Under the pieces are notes generated by a model that had not been told where the DNA came from, did not search any database, and worked only from the letters and a program-made list of their open reading frames with translations. This document shows, piece by piece, positions 1 to 11,361 of a DNA stretch of 64,000 nt. Source of the DNA: Plasmodiophora brassicae (taxonomy: Eukaryota > Endomyxa > Phytomyxea > Plasmodiophorida > Plasmodiophoridae); assembly GCA_039704465.1 (NCBI GenBank), contig JASFAU010000011.1:1-64000 (forward strand), written 5' to 3'. A program made the position numbers and the translations under genes. Position 1 is the stretch's first letter. The number at the start of each line of letters is the position of its first letter.

Positions 1-1452
1 ACCGATATCACCCATATACATTACCGTTTCGCAAAGGTCGTAATCACTGCAGTGAGCACACTTGTACCGAATTCCTCGGATGAACTTGGACCGACATTTA
101 TCGCCTGTCAAGCAGGTACTTCAATGTCAACCAGGTGCATACAGCATACGCATCTCCGGGCGACTTACAAATAATGCCGGAATGGTCGTTGTGCATGGAT
201 AAGCGCATGAATGCCTGATCATCATCCGATTGGTCGGGGACAATAAGTTCGGAGACTTGCTGCCGAGCCTGGGCGGCTGGCAGATGCAGACGAGTCTCTT
301 GGTCACCCAGGTCGAGGCGCGAATGCCGAAGGAACACATCCGGCTCGAACGCAGGCGTCGTACCCATGTCGACGCATTCCATCATGTACAGGCAGAGCGA
401 CATCAGGAACTCGTCCGTCGATGTGGTACGATCCCGTTGCGATCTCATCAGCCGGGTCCGACCCCAGTTGCCCAGCAGTAGCAGCGCAACCCAGGCCAGT
501 AGTGCCGACCTGGTTATCCCTCCGTTGTCCAGCATTTTACGCCAGATGTCGACCAGGAGGGCATGCGCTCCTTGCAATTTATGACGCAAATTCGTCACAT
601 AGAGCAACCGTTCCTGTTCGTTCTGCCCGCTGACGTCACTGTTCCATAAGCGCTCATCAGACCTGGCGACGTGGAGCGGATTCATACAAGACTGACCTAA
701 GAGCAGGCGTGCAAGGCATGAAGATCCCAAGGAGGGTATCGTGCTGGAAGGCATTGCCGTTGACCCATGGGTTCAAGTACGACGGCAGCGCAACCCATGC
801 CTGAAGGGCTGGGCTGCCGGCTAACAAGAAACGATGCAGGGCGCGTAAGGCTCGAAGCCCATCTGGCGATACGACTGACAGGGAGCGCTGTGCACGTACT
901 AATGTGGCTGCGATGGCCTGCACATGCACCGGAGACATGGCATCGATCAGGACAGGAAGGAAACGCGACAGAAATCGACATTGCTGCCGGGTAGCCGGCA
1001 TTGACGATGGGTCGCCTAGCGCTTCGGTTGACGGGGGCACTGGTTCCGATTCGCGCGCCAGCCAGTCGTAAGCAGCAGACAGGGACAGGTCAGCACCCGA
1101 CTCCATCGGGACTAGGTACGGATCTGATATGAGAAGCAGCGCATACCGTATGACCATGGCCTGCATCTGGACATGGCCTGTATGCACAGACTGTTCGAAC
1201 ACGCATTCCAGGTATTCGAACGGGTCCGATAAGCTCTACACATCGACTCATCATGAATCGGACGACACGACCATTTCGCAAATCTCGTACGAGATGGTCG
1301 ACCAAGATGGCCTCGGCGTGGACGTCGGCATCGATGCGCGTGACGGGAGCCCCAGTCAGGGCTGCATAATCGCTGCTGTACGACGCAACTGGGTCATGGT
1401 CGGTAGGAGGCCCGCACGACAGGATGCCGATAACGACATCCTGTTCCGCCAT
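1..1452 (-). CDS. Ubiquitin-chain elongation factor E4 (Ufd2/UBE4)-like core with ZZ zinc finger, 3' part missing
   Basis: Partial gene running off the left edge. Exon 1 starts at ATG 1452. A 55-nt intron (donor GTACGA, acceptor TGTGTAG) joins it to an exon reading LSDPFEYLECVF; a 34-nt intron (663-696) follows, then the exon ending near 190. The middle resembles the Ufd2 core: a TSTDEFLMSL stretch, then FLRHSRLDL and an ETRL motif, as in UBE4 proteins (compare STDGFMLN and DETR). A 64-nt intron then joins HSGIIC to DKCRSKF, giving a ZZ-type finger ending in YKCAHCSDYDLC; a further donor GTAATG follows. Ufd2 proteins add ubiquitin to pre-ubiquitylated substrates through a C-terminal U-box, which would lie outside the window. 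A ZZ finger at this place is not typical of the family. The E4 assignment rests on remembered motifs and is moderate; the ZZ finger is clear. Confidence 0.6.
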
Positions 1453-1972
1453 GGACGCGTCCGCGGACGGACAACTGAGTGCCGAGCGGGCGACCCGTTA
1501 CTGGATTCGTCGACTTGAAATCCCGTGTACCAGAACCTCCGGACTCTTCTTTTGACGTACCCACGAAATTCCTAAGTCGTCCCGTCGTGAGCACCTACGT
1601 AGCGAACCCAGCGGATCGGTTATTTCAGCCCGCAGAGAAAGCGGAACGCGTTGAGCGTCCAGCCGGGACAATATTATTGTTCGGGGCCTTCGGTGATCTG
1701 TTGGGTTACCCGGTCCCTATGATACAAGGCTGGTTTCGATTGACGCAGTGAGAAAGAAAGGTTCCCCGTTGTCCTCTAGATAATTTGTTGCGGCAGCAAG
1801 AACCCGCCATCATGGTCCATTATTATGCGCTTGTGTACCAGTGTGTGGGCCTGTGGGGTCCACTTGCGCTGTTTCCAAGCGGGCCACGTATGTACGGTAT
1901 CGTCCGGACACCGTGGCGCAGTTTCGAGCGCGCACTGCCGCCAGCCGCTCTCATTTCCATATCCTGGACAAG
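1453..1972. other. Divergent intergenic region
   Basis: About 520 bp between the divergent starts of the E4-like gene and the acidic-tailed protein. Short ORFs occur on both strands but none has a recognisable motif or continues an exon. It presumably holds both promoters; I see no clear TATA box or other element. Confidence 0.4.
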
Positions 1973-2545
1973 ATGACGAACGTTGACCCGAAGCGCCTGG
2001 CCAAGGTCGTTAAGGAGGGCGGCAAGAAGGGCGTCGAGATCGAGGGATGGTCAGACATGGGTGGTCTGCGATTTTTCGCCACCACTGTTGACACTCCCGA
2101 AGGCGACATGTCGCTCCTCGTCGAGTGCATGACTGCCATGAATGCGCCCGTTGATGCGAACGCTGAGGAGCGCAAGGGTGGATCTGGCGCCGTCGGCAAG
2201 ATGATCTTCTCGTACGACTCGGACAAGCTGAATGCCGTGGGCTACGTCCCGAAAGACCTCGCTGACAAGGTCAACGTCTTTGAGTGGATGAACCACACAA
2301 TGGCCGCCTACAATGGCAAAATCATCTGTGCTGATCCAGACGTTGGCACTGGCTACATCTGCAAGGGCCAGATGGAGGCTGACAAGGGCAATGGCGTTTT
2401 CCCTGCCAAGGTTCGCGATGTGGCCGTCAAGACCTCGATCCAGTACCTGATCAACAAGGGCGTCTTCCCGGACGACGATGAGGACGAAGACGAATCGGAA
2501 GAAGAAGCGATGGGCGACGACTTCTTTGAGAACCTGGAGACGTGA
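1973..2545 (+). CDS. Conserved protein of unknown function with acidic C-terminal tail
   Basis: Single exon of 190 codons, started at ATG 1973 because the protein becomes compositionally regular there (MTNVDPKRLAKVVKEGG); the longer upstream frame looks like leader. There is no signal peptide or membrane segment. The first 165 residues look like a compact alpha/beta domain with repeated short glycine turns, such as the GGLRFF and GSGAVGKMIF segments. Residues about 168-190 are an acidic tail rich in D and E, ending in DDFFENLET. Codon use is strongly C/G-ending and the protein lacks low complexity outside the tail, which suggests a well-expressed, conserved cytosolic protein. I have an impression of relatives in other protists but cannot name a family or function. 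Confidence 0.75.
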   Translation: MTNVDPKRLAKVVKEGGKKGVEIEGWSDMGGLRFFATTVDTPEGDMSLLVECMTAMNAPVDANAEERKGGSGAVGKMIFSYDSDKLNAVGYVPKDLADKVNVFEWMNHTMAAYNGKIICADPDVGTGYICKGQMEADKGNGVFPAKVRDVAVKTSIQYLINKGVFPDDDEDEDESEEEAMGDDFFENLET

Positions 2546-2872
2546 TTGCGCCCTACCTGCGCTGACCGCGCCCAAACCGGGGGTGGCTACATTCCAATAC
2601 AGAGACGGAGCTCTACAGATGATGCATTCCAATTTGTCGGTTACGTAAGCAAAGGTCCTCGCTTGCCGCTTCCTGTGTGAGCTGGTCTTGGACTTGCGAT
2701 ACGCTGGATGACGTATCCCTCGCATGAGTGTGCCAAGGCGGGGTCGTCCTGCAGCTAGCGACAGATTGAACGAGAAATAGTCCAGAAGCGCGGGGGGCAG
2801 ATCCAATCGCAGTCTGGCGCGGATCGCGTTACGGTACTTTGCGTCGTGACCACTCAACATCCAGTCGCGCGG

Positions 2873-4033
2873 ATGACGTTATGTATTACCTTGGTCGTCC
2901 TCGTCGTCTGGTTGGCATCCGGGCCCGTATCCTCCGACACCGATCGACCCATCGTCGGAATCCTGTCGTTGCCACTCGAGGGCGATCGCCATGAGCGCGG
3001 GTCGTATATCGCGGCGAGCTACGTGAAGTTCGTCGAGGCTGGTGGCGCGCGTGCCGTCCCGATCGATTTCGATATCGCGCACGATGACCTGTTGGAATTG
3101 CTGTCGCACCTCAGCGGGGTGCTGCTGACTGGTGGTGGCGCCGATCTGGACCCCCATAAACGCGTATCCCATTCCATCGTCACCATCGTCGACTATGTCC
3201 TGAATGAGAACGCCAATGGGCGAGCCCTGCCCTTGTTCGGCATATGCCTCGGTACGTAAACAGTGCACACTTGTCACCGGATGCAATGATCAAACAGGGC
3301 AAAGGGTTCGAAGCCATCGCTGCCGCATTGAGCCATCTTGCTATTGGCGTTCTAGACCGATTCGACGCACTGGACATTGCGATGCCGCTGGAATTCACTC
3401 GTAATGCCTGGGGTGGGCGAATGTTCCGTATGACAATCGATGTGTGCGGCTTTCTCGACGCGCCTGTTCCCTGACTTCGTGGTGGACAGCGGCCAGCAGA
3501 CCGGGCGGGCTGGCAGTGTTCCAGGATTTGCAGACGCTGAACATCACGTACAACCATCACGTCATGGGCGTGTCGCCCGCAAAGTTCCAGGAGACGCTGT
3601 CGTCACGTCTTCGCGTTGTGGCGACCAACGTCGACAGGGCCCAGCGTCGTTTCGTGTCCGCTTTCGAAGGCGTCGAGGCACCCATCTTCGGTGTCCAATT
3701 TCATCCCGAGAAGCCGCTGTAACCGCGGGTCATGCTGCGTGATCCACATGACTAATCGATCGTCGAGACAGGTTCGAGTGGGCGTCCCGCTATGCGATAC
3801 CCCATACGGGACCGGCGCGATCCGCCGGGCAATACCTCGCCGATCTGTTCATCGATGCCTGCAAGCGATCCCATGCGACGTTCCCGAGCGTGCAGGCGGA
3901 AGATGCGCACCTGATCTACAATTTCTCGCCAATGTTCACAGGCAAGCAAGGATCCATGTTCGTACAGGAGTACCGATTCCCGCCAGTATCTGCCAGGGCG
4001 TCGTCCTCCCGCCCTCGCGTCCAGGCCCAATGA
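2873..4033 (+). CDS. GGH: Gamma-glutamyl hydrolase (peptidase C26), secreted or vacuolar
   Basis: Four exons: 2873-3251, 3305-3427, 3490-3718 and 3772-4033, giving 330 residues with no frame break. The enzyme removes glutamates from folate polyglutamates in lysosome or vacuole. The N-terminus is a signal peptide (hydrophobic LCITLVVLVVWLA then a cleavage-type region). Class I glutamine-amidotransferase-like features follow: GVLLTGGGADL, the nucleophile elbow FGICLGFEA whose C is the catalytic cysteine, then MPLEFT, then FGVQFHPEK with the catalytic histidine, then YNFSP near the end as in animal and plant enzymes. Introns are 53, 62 and 53 nt; the first donor is GTACGT. The cysteine codon lies just before intron 1. 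Length fits the family (about 320). Confidence 0.93.
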
Positions 4034-4304
4034 AGTCATCGCGATACGTCCCAGCGGCATCGAACCGAGCTGATCCTGGAAATCACGTAAATCGACGCCG
4101 TACCGATGCGTTAATCGGTTCATTGTACATACCAGGTGCGCCATCGTCATGAGTTGTCACCGTGTCGGGGTGCAGGCACGCGCCACCCTGCCTTGCGTCA
4201 CTGTACCAGTCGTTGCAAAGGTGCAACGCCCCGTCCCGCCGCTGTAGTTGGCGATACGCCAATGCTGACTGGTCGTTGACCCATCTGCACTCTTGCGAAC
4301 ATTC

Positions 4305-4830
4305 ATGGCCGCCGACCCGCGAAACGCACGGCGCTTTCGTCGTGCCGTTGCCGAGCAGTCGTCACCGTCATCGGGCGGTGACTTCGTCAAGGAGGTTCTC
4401 AGTCGTCCCGACAATGATGGCACCCAGTTGCCTTTTGGCATGACGTACGTCCCGAAACCGGTCCTGAAAAGGGCGACGTCGTCGGGGACGAAACGCTCCG
4501 ACCCCGAAGAACCCATTGTCTACTTCAAACCGCGAACCTCTCGGCACGCTGACGACCAGCCCCAATCCAGCAAGGAGGTGACACCGTTGGTAGGTAGGTT
4601 CCCGCCGATCCAGAGCCGCAATAGTCGTCGGCATGGTCCTCGCCGCAGTGCCAGCTCCTCCGTGATTATCACGATCGATCCACCCGACGAACTCGACGAC
4701 GGCCCGTATCGTGTCGAGAAGATTGACGAAGACCTGCACTCGCAATCTGCTTCCACGTCACCGTCGTCGTCATCCTCGCGGTCGTCATCGCAGCCACTGT
4801 CGTACTACTATCCGATCCGGGCACCGAGTA

Positions 4831-4870
<40 letters not shown>

Positions 4871-5207
4871 CGCCGATAGGTATGTCAGTCGGCAACATCA
4901 GCAACAGCGACGACATCGACGTCAGCGATCAGCGCCGGCAGCGCTGCCGGTGACTGGTAAGGGGAGGTCGGTATGGTTCGAGGCCCGAGAGGATATCGAC
5001 ATGTCCACACCCAAACCCGTCAGCGAAGAAACGCATCCATCTCTGGCCAGGTACGGTCGGGCGTCCTCGGCATCGTCGAAAAACTCCAGATCGCTCCTCA
5101 ACACGCACAAGTGCCAGATCATTCAGATGGCTGTCATCCTCCTGGCCTCATGTTCTATTGTCTCCCTATTTGTCTACGTCGTCTTTGTCATCATGCGCGA
5201 GCGGTAG
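4305..5207 (+). CDS. Low-complexity polyQ protein with C-terminal membrane anchor
   Basis: Single ORF of about 300 codons from ATG 4305 (the longer frame begins with a TTG). Most of it is disordered: Ser/Arg/Pro-rich, with a serine run near residue 155 and a nine-residue glutamine run near residue 185 encoded mostly by CAG, followed by QHQQQRRHRRQR. The last 30 residues form one hydrophobic segment (IIQMAVILLASCSIVSLFVY) ending in a short RER tail, which is the layout of a tail-anchored protein with a cytosolic N-terminus. No enzymatic domain is visible. It may be a signalling or vesicle adaptor, but that is a guess. Whether further exons exist upstream (4034-4304) is not clear. Confidence 0.6.
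4831..4870 (+). repeat. CAG trinucleotide run encoding polyglutamine
   Basis: Imperfect CAG array within the tail-anchored ORF: AGCAGCAGAAG, then uninterrupted CAG units with one CAA, ending before CACGCC. It encodes KQQKQ followed by nine glutamines. Such runs are prone to length change. Confidence 0.85.
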
Positions 5208-5588
5208 TCACTCGGTGCCCTGATGGGCATTCCTCCAGGCTACTGGAGTCATACATATAAAGTATATACGTACATACCATGTCGAAGTGACATACCCATG
5301 GCCACACAGCACTATACGCGACGTCGCCCCCACAGTATGGAGCTCGCCGCAGCACATCTGCTCCTGCGCTTGGGTTGACACCGACGTCACCCTCGCCCTC
5401 CATGTTCCGTTCTTCGATTCCACGTCCACCATGCTAGAATCCGTCGGGTGGGTAATCGCAGTGTGAACGAGGTGCGGCGAATTCGTATGACTCCAGTGGC
5501 TGAGCTTCTGCATCGTCAGGCGTGCCCGATGCAACCGCACATTCATAGATCGACGGGTCGTACCCCTGTCCTATAGGTAGGTGGTACA
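5208..5588. other. Intergenic region with an AT-rich TATA-like patch
   Basis: About 380 bp between the polyQ gene and the SHIPPO-like gene. A locally AT-rich patch around 5253-5275 (ATACATATAAAGTATATACG) stands out against the GC-rich background and could be a core promoter element or a polyadenylation region. No supported gene. Confidence 0.3.
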
Positions 5589-6566
5589 ATGCTGGCACCT
5601 GGGCGCCCGCAGCAACAATGGAGTGCATCGGCGTGGAGCGATGACGCGAGTCGGTGGCGCCACGAGGTCAACCTCGAGACCCAGCGATGGGTGCGAGAGG
5701 AGTACTATGTGCCCAGTCGTCAGGCTGTTGCCCGGCGCCGTCTTCGTGGACGCCCCCCGAATCTGAATAGCGAATCGTTTCGTCCGCTGCCTGGGTACAC
5801 ATTCTCACAGTGCCGGGCCCCTATCGAACGGCGGTCGGCGGATCCGGGCAATTACTACATGCCCCCGCCGGTGACCGCCCCTCGATCCATCTGTCGAGCC
5901 AAGGAGCCGTTCACGTTGGCCCCGTCTCGGTACTCGGCCCCATCGCTAGACGACCTGCCGGATGCGTTCCGGCTGCTAACGCCCAGGACGTTACCAGCGG
6001 GCCCATCGGTGTCGTTCCCGACCGCTCCCAAGCTGTCGTTACAGCACAGTGCCTCGATGTCGTCAGGAGTTGGCCTGTCCATCAGCACGTTAGACAAACG
6101 GGGTGTCACCATACCCCGGGCACCCATCCCTGGCCATCAGCACGTGGATGGTAACGTTGGGCCGGGGTCGTATGCGACACCAGAAGGGGCCATCCGCGTC
6201 CGGTATCCGATGAGGGCCTCGGTCGCCTTTGCGGACAGGGTTCGCACGAGCAGGTCGCAGGGGAACCTGGGAGCACATCGACCCGTCGATGTCAACAAGC
6301 TGCTTGACAAATCGCAATCGTTTGTGCAACTTACGTCTGCCGGCACACGTTGCTGATGATACCTGTGCAGGGTAGCGTCGCTGGAGGCTCGCAATAATTC
6401 GTCTCGGGCCGTGCACGGCACGAATTCGACGTACGCGTACATGCTCATCTCGTCGTCACGGCGCATTCGACCAATCCGGCCGCTCATGTCGGTCGGCCCC
6501 ATCGAGCTGATTGAGCAGGGCGACCTGTACAGCAGGTTCTCGAAGGACAAGCACGGCAGGCCATAA
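5589..6566 (+). CDS. SHIPPO (STPGR)-motif protein, probable flagellar microtubule-associated
   Basis: Two exons, 5589-6334 and 6371-6566, joined by a 36-nt intron (donor GTCTGC, acceptor TGTGCAG) that keeps the frame from SFVQLT into VASLEARNN; about 313 residues. The protein is Pro/Arg/Ser-rich with short P-G-x-Y units: DPGNYYMPPP near residue 85 and the better VGPGSYATPEG near residue 195 followed by a basic-hydrophobic stretch. This is the sperm-tail PG-rich repeat (SHIPPO/ODF3) pattern, found in proteins lining ciliary microtubules. The repeats are few and degenerate, so the family call is moderate. A second marker of a flagellated stage is the TTC29-like gene at 53.8 kb. The second exon could also be a separate small gene, but the frame join is clean. 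Confidence 0.55.
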
Positions 6567-7049
6567 GGAGACAATGGGCGTCCCGCGTAGCAGACTGGGA
6601 ACCCCAGTATCGTAAACCATGCCGCTAATTACCTCGCATGCGCGTTTTGCATGAAGGCACATGACATGAACGGCAATGTCGGCCACGACGGTCTGACCCG
6701 CTGTCCCGTCTGCCCGTGTCGACGTCTTGGACATTGGGTGCTACATGGCATGATTTCACGCTTGCTGCCACCAACGTCACGCGCAGCGAACGATGCTTTC
6801 GCAGGGTCGTATCCTCCCGTGCTTCGTTCGACTAGGCCTGAAGCGGCTTGGGGACAGGTCGGTACAACGTAGTGCATGCCCTTCTTCTGCCGGAGATGAC
6901 TGCCCCTGCAAAAATCGAGCAAACATCGAGGCAAAGTCCCCGCGTTCGGGAACCTGGGCGGTCCGGAGTCCGACGGGCGGCCGCGCTGTTTTGCCAGAGT
7001 TGGCGTTGGCGTTGGCAGTTTGTTGTACACGTCATCTGTCAGTATCACG
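6567..7049. other. Intergenic region, no supported gene
   Basis: About 480 bp upstream of the Sec61 gamma start. ORFs of up to 154 codons exist on the minus strand but have irregular composition and no motif. Probably a terminator plus the Sec61 gamma promoter and 5' UTR. Confidence 0.4.
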
Positions 7050-7348
7050 ATGGGCCGCCGCCAGACAGCAACGTTCACCGAGGATCCCGTCAACTACGTT
7101 GTTGGACCGCTGCGCAACTTTGCCGCCGATTCGTACCGCCTGTTGAACAAGTGCACGAAGCCGGACGCCAAAGGTCTGGCAGCACCGCTGAGTCGTTGTC
7201 TCGTCGCCTCCTGATTCCTGGTCACACAGAATTTAAAAAGATCGCCCTGGCAACGTCCGTCGGATTCCTGGTCATGGGCTTTACTGGGTTCTTCATCAAG
7301 CTGATCCACATCCCGATCAACAACATTCTCGTCGGCAGCGGCAACTAA
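7050..7348 (+). CDS. SEC61G: Protein translocation channel subunit Sec61 gamma (SecE family)
   Basis: Two exons, 7050-7173 and 7230-7348, separated by a 56-nt intron; 80 residues. Sec61 gamma clamps the Sec61 alpha channel in the ER membrane. The N-terminal amphipathic helix contains the family pattern [19 protein letters not shown], and after splicing [18 protein letters not shown] leads into the single membrane helix ending [15 protein letters not shown], which is diagnostic for SecE/Sec61 gamma. Length is slightly longer than animal proteins (68) because of a short N-terminal extension beginning MGRRQTATF. The start was chosen as the ATG nearest the conserved domain. Confidence 0.95.
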
Positions 7349-7448
7349 AAGACGTTTCCGCCCCGTCCCCCTTCACAATATATTCTCCTGGCCACCTGCA
7401 TTCCCCACGCCATCCTTCTGTCGCTGCTGCTGTTGCAACCTCAATAGT

Positions 7449-10400
7449 TTACAAGGTTTCAGCGCGACGGCGGGCACGGGCATCGCTGTAGAACCCATTG
7501 AAATCGAGACGTAGCAGGAGCGTATTGTGCGCCAGGGGGTTCTGCGTTGCCATCTGGCGCTGAATGCGAACGAGGAAATCGACGGCACCTTGGAATTGCT
7601 CGATGATGTCGTCCGCCGGTCGGTTCGCTGCGATCTGGACGCGTAGTCGATCCAGGAGACGGGAGATCGTCGAGAAGATGCCCGCTGCGCGCGCTGCCGG
7701 CCCGGTCAGGAAACAGGCGCGGCGCATGCCTTCAATGAATTCATCGTGGGCGGCCCGCATTTCGTCGACATTGCTGGCCAGCGAAAGGCGCCGCGCGAAA
7801 TCATGGCTGATCCGGTGCAGAACGTCGCCATCGATATAGTCCTGCAACGTTGTCAGGAAGTGCCGGCACTGATGCAGGGCCAGAATGAGGCGCCGGTTCA
7901 CGGGCGCTCGAGTCTGCCAAACCGATCGCAGCGCATGCGACATCCGTCTATTGAAACACCCGTTAGTACACCCGAACGCACACACGTAACGGTACGTTCA
8001 CAAGACGTACCTGACGAGGAGCAGGAACTTGAAGATGGATGAGTACCCGAGAAGGGCTTCCTGTGTGATGACATCGCAGATGGGCCCGGAGATGTCGTAG
8101 GTCAGGCGGCACTCGCCGTTGTCCTGGTCGATGAACGCCAGCCGATCGCAGGAATAATTCGCCGAACGCATGTGATACTGTAGAAGGCCATTGAGGAATT
8201 TGGCGCTGTTGTCTCGGAGAGGGTCGCCGCTGACGTTGTACGTCTCGAGTAAGTCGCTGGTGAACTCGTTGAACAGGTTGCCTGCCGTCTGGAGGCAGAA
8301 CAGGCGCAGGTTGCGCACGTGATCGGGCAAGCCCAGACCGGACGGTTCCGGCGTCAGAACCCATGCCACATACACCATGTCGATCAGGGCGCAGCGCTCC
8401 CTCAGCACTGGCAACAGGCCGAACTTAACGCCCAGTTGCAGACTAAGATCCTCACTCGGCGTGTGATCGGCAACCACTCTTGTTGATGGAGCCACCTCGG
8501 AGCGTGCGTCGCCTGCCAACAGGGACACTGGAAGCAGTGCAAGAAACTGTTGCGGCAACGAAGTAGCGTTCTTCCCACGATCGTCAGAGGCTTGGCCTCG
8601 GTCGGCATCGCCGACAGTCCCGATGGCTGCTCCTTCTTCGTGGCTGTCTGTCGATGTCGCCTCGTCAAGTTCGATCCCGTGCTCTGCTTGATCGTGACCG
8701 TCGGTGACTTCGTCTGTAGCATACCCGCTACCACTTCCGCCGTAGTTGACATCAGCATCAATGTTTTGAGAATCGCCAGTACGGCCAGCGCTTATACCAG
8801 CGTCCTCGACGTCATCATAGCCAGAATCATAAAAGGTACCCTGTTCTCCATCGTTGAAAGAAGTGGCGGCAAATTCTGACCAATGTTCGTCAACTGTCGG
8901 CGAATCGCCAACCAGGACTCGTGCTCGCTGGCGCTGCTGCCGCCACTGATGTAAACGATCAATGCGATCGTAAGATGCGCCTCGGCGCCTGAAGATCTCG
9001 ATCAGCTCGTCTTTTGCAAGAGCAAGCTTGGCGTCAAATTTCCATTGGCCGTCTTCGATCAGCTGACGATCTAGACGCCGTTCCAGGTCAGCAGCCGCTT
9101 TACGGGACGCTATCGACTCCTCATGCGCTGTCCGAAGTTCCGCAAAGAGACGACGTTTCGCAGCGGTCGCCAAGGCGCGTCGTTGCGCCTCTGCCGGATC
9201 AGTGTCGTGACGACGAGGGATGTACCGCTTCGGAGGTGACTGCACAGGAGGGTTCATGGCTTTCTGGAGTCGCGAACGTACCGCTTCCAGTTCGCGAAGA
9301 CGTGCCTGCTGCTGCTGCTGGCAGACGTTCAGCTCCAGACTGGATCGACACATCGAAATACTAGGAGCGGCACGGAGCTCATCGACAAACGCTTGAGATG
9401 CAGGTGCCTGTAATGCCGAACATTAGTGGTTGCCAACAAAGAAAAGGCTTGCCGGAGCCTTACAGCACGGCGCAAATTACGAAGGCACTTGTCGCTCCGG
9501 GCGACATCAGATGCAATTTCAGACATAAATGCAGGGAACCGCAACGGCTCCGTGTTGTCATCCACGACGATAATCGTGTCGTCTGGTACGAGGCGCAGGC
9601 GCAGGCTGCGAAGGTATAGCGAAAAGCACTCGCCGAACATGTGGTGAACCATGCGACTAACGCTGCTCGTTTGCGCTTCCAATTGGACGCACGATTCGAA
9701 TAAGAAGGATAATAAATCGACTCCAGTACTAAAGGCACATTCGGGGCATCAGGTGACGGATATCATCAGGACATGGGCAACCGTGTACCTGGTTTTCGAG
9801 CACCATAACATGATGTTGACGAAACGCTTGAAACTCTCAGCCATCGCCCGAATCGGCCCACACAGCACATCGAGCACGCAGGTTGGATGAGGTTGGACGA
9901 GATTCATTTCGATGCGATAGCCGCATATTTGATCTCGGACACGACGTTTCCAATGAGAGATAACGCTGTCCTTGGCGCTCAGCGATACTAGCCGGGATTC
10001 CAGTCGGACAATAGATTCGGCAACGTCTATCACCCAGCAGCTACAGTGACGTAATAAGACAGCGCTGTGATTCTCCTGAAAGGGAATGCGCAAATGAGAA
10101 TCGGCAGCCCCTTGATCGAACAGGGAACGCGACCACATACCAAACGCTCAGGACGGAAATGGATCTTTCCAGAGGTTCTGTCGAGTGCGAACGACGACGA
10201 AGGAATGCCCTGAAGTGCAAGCATCGTGTTGGCGACGAATGCGGATTGCTCTGTAATTTCGATGTCTTCGCCGAACACGGCAGCAGTATACATGCTTTCG
10301 AACGATACCCGATCTTCAACGTCCACTTCGGATTGCACCATTTCTTCAGCCTGCGATAATTTCTTATTTGGCCTGCATACATGGTACGACAAATGCGGAT

Positions 10401-11135
10401 ATACCTTAGGCACGCTAAGTGAAGGTTCCGCCTTGCTATCTCTATATGGAAACGGGAGACATGCCCAGCCAGGAGGTGAACGCGAATGACGATCCATCTC
10501 TAGCACATCGACACGGTCCCGAAACAACGCCGCTTGGCCGTTGCAGGGTGGATACTGATCGTGTTGTGGTAGCCCTGGCGACACGTCCATCATTTTCGGC
10601 AACTCAGCAATGGTACTGCGGAATCTTGTCGGCGGCAGCCAGACTGCTCAAAGTCGGTTAGGTACGTAGGCATGCGGAGCAGACGAACATACAGTTGGCG
10701 ACGAAGGAACGTGAATCTACTGGAGGTCGTGTTCGTTGTAGACGAACAAGAACATCCAGAAGCTGCCAGACCGATGTCCACTGGATTGTGCGGCCATTCT
10801 CTAGCGTTACACGATCGGCTCTGCGACCATGCCAGCTCGTACGTGAGAAGCAGCAAGCATGGCATCCTTAGAAGTCGCACTTACGAGAGCGCCGTGCTAA
10901 CGAGGGCTTCAAGACGAAACGATCGCTCTGACTGTCCCGTTGCGCGCATGTGCAATTCAACCTGCAGCAAGCGCTGCCAGACGGACCTCTCCAGGTCGGA
11001 ACGGCGCCGGTGCCTGTACCGCCCCTCTCTGCCATCAATCAACGACTCATAGGCGATACGTCTCGCCTGATGACGACTCCATGGTGTGCCTCGATGCAAG
11101 TCGCCAATGGCGCCGACTATGCTGAGGTCCACCAT
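7449..11135 (-). CDS. Gamma-tubulin complex component, GCP6/GCP5-like
   Basis: Multi-exon gene read from ATG 11135 to the stop at 7449. Approximate exons: 11135-10894, about 10840-10670, 10500-10140, 10130-9750, 9680-8010 and 7985-7449. The Spc97/Spc98 fold is seen twice. Near the N-terminus a segment MLALQGIPSSSF matches the GRIP1 entry motif (LQGI). Near the C-terminus LTYDISGPICDVITQEALLGY then SIFKFLLLVR, followed after the intron (donor GTACGT) by VNRRLILALHQCRHFL and a DVLHRISHDF helix, matches the gamma-tubulin-binding GRIP2 domain. A long acidic insert (9000-8500) separates the two halves, as in GCP6. It nucleates microtubules in the gamma-tubulin ring complex. Exact subunit class (4, 5 or 6) is inferred only from size and insert. 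Confidence 0.8.
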
Positions 11136-11361
11136 GGCATGGAGAGCAGCGGTAGCGGACCAGGCGGGAGGCGACAAACTGAGCGGGCGCACAAACACAC
11201 AAAAAAACGATCGGCGTTGCGTTCGAAAGTTGCCGACCAACAGGTCTGCTGCCAGCGGGCCATTTCGGTGGCGTTCTGGTGGGTTCAGCGTCGTCGATGG
11301 CGTCGGCGGCGGGGAGCCCCACGTTATATGGTAGCCGGGTCTGACCTCGGTGTGCGCGCGG

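Noticed and set aside
2051..2860. 269-codon minus-strand ORF opposite the acidic-tailed protein
   Set aside because: Covers a clear plus-strand gene and shows valine/arginine-rich shadow composition.
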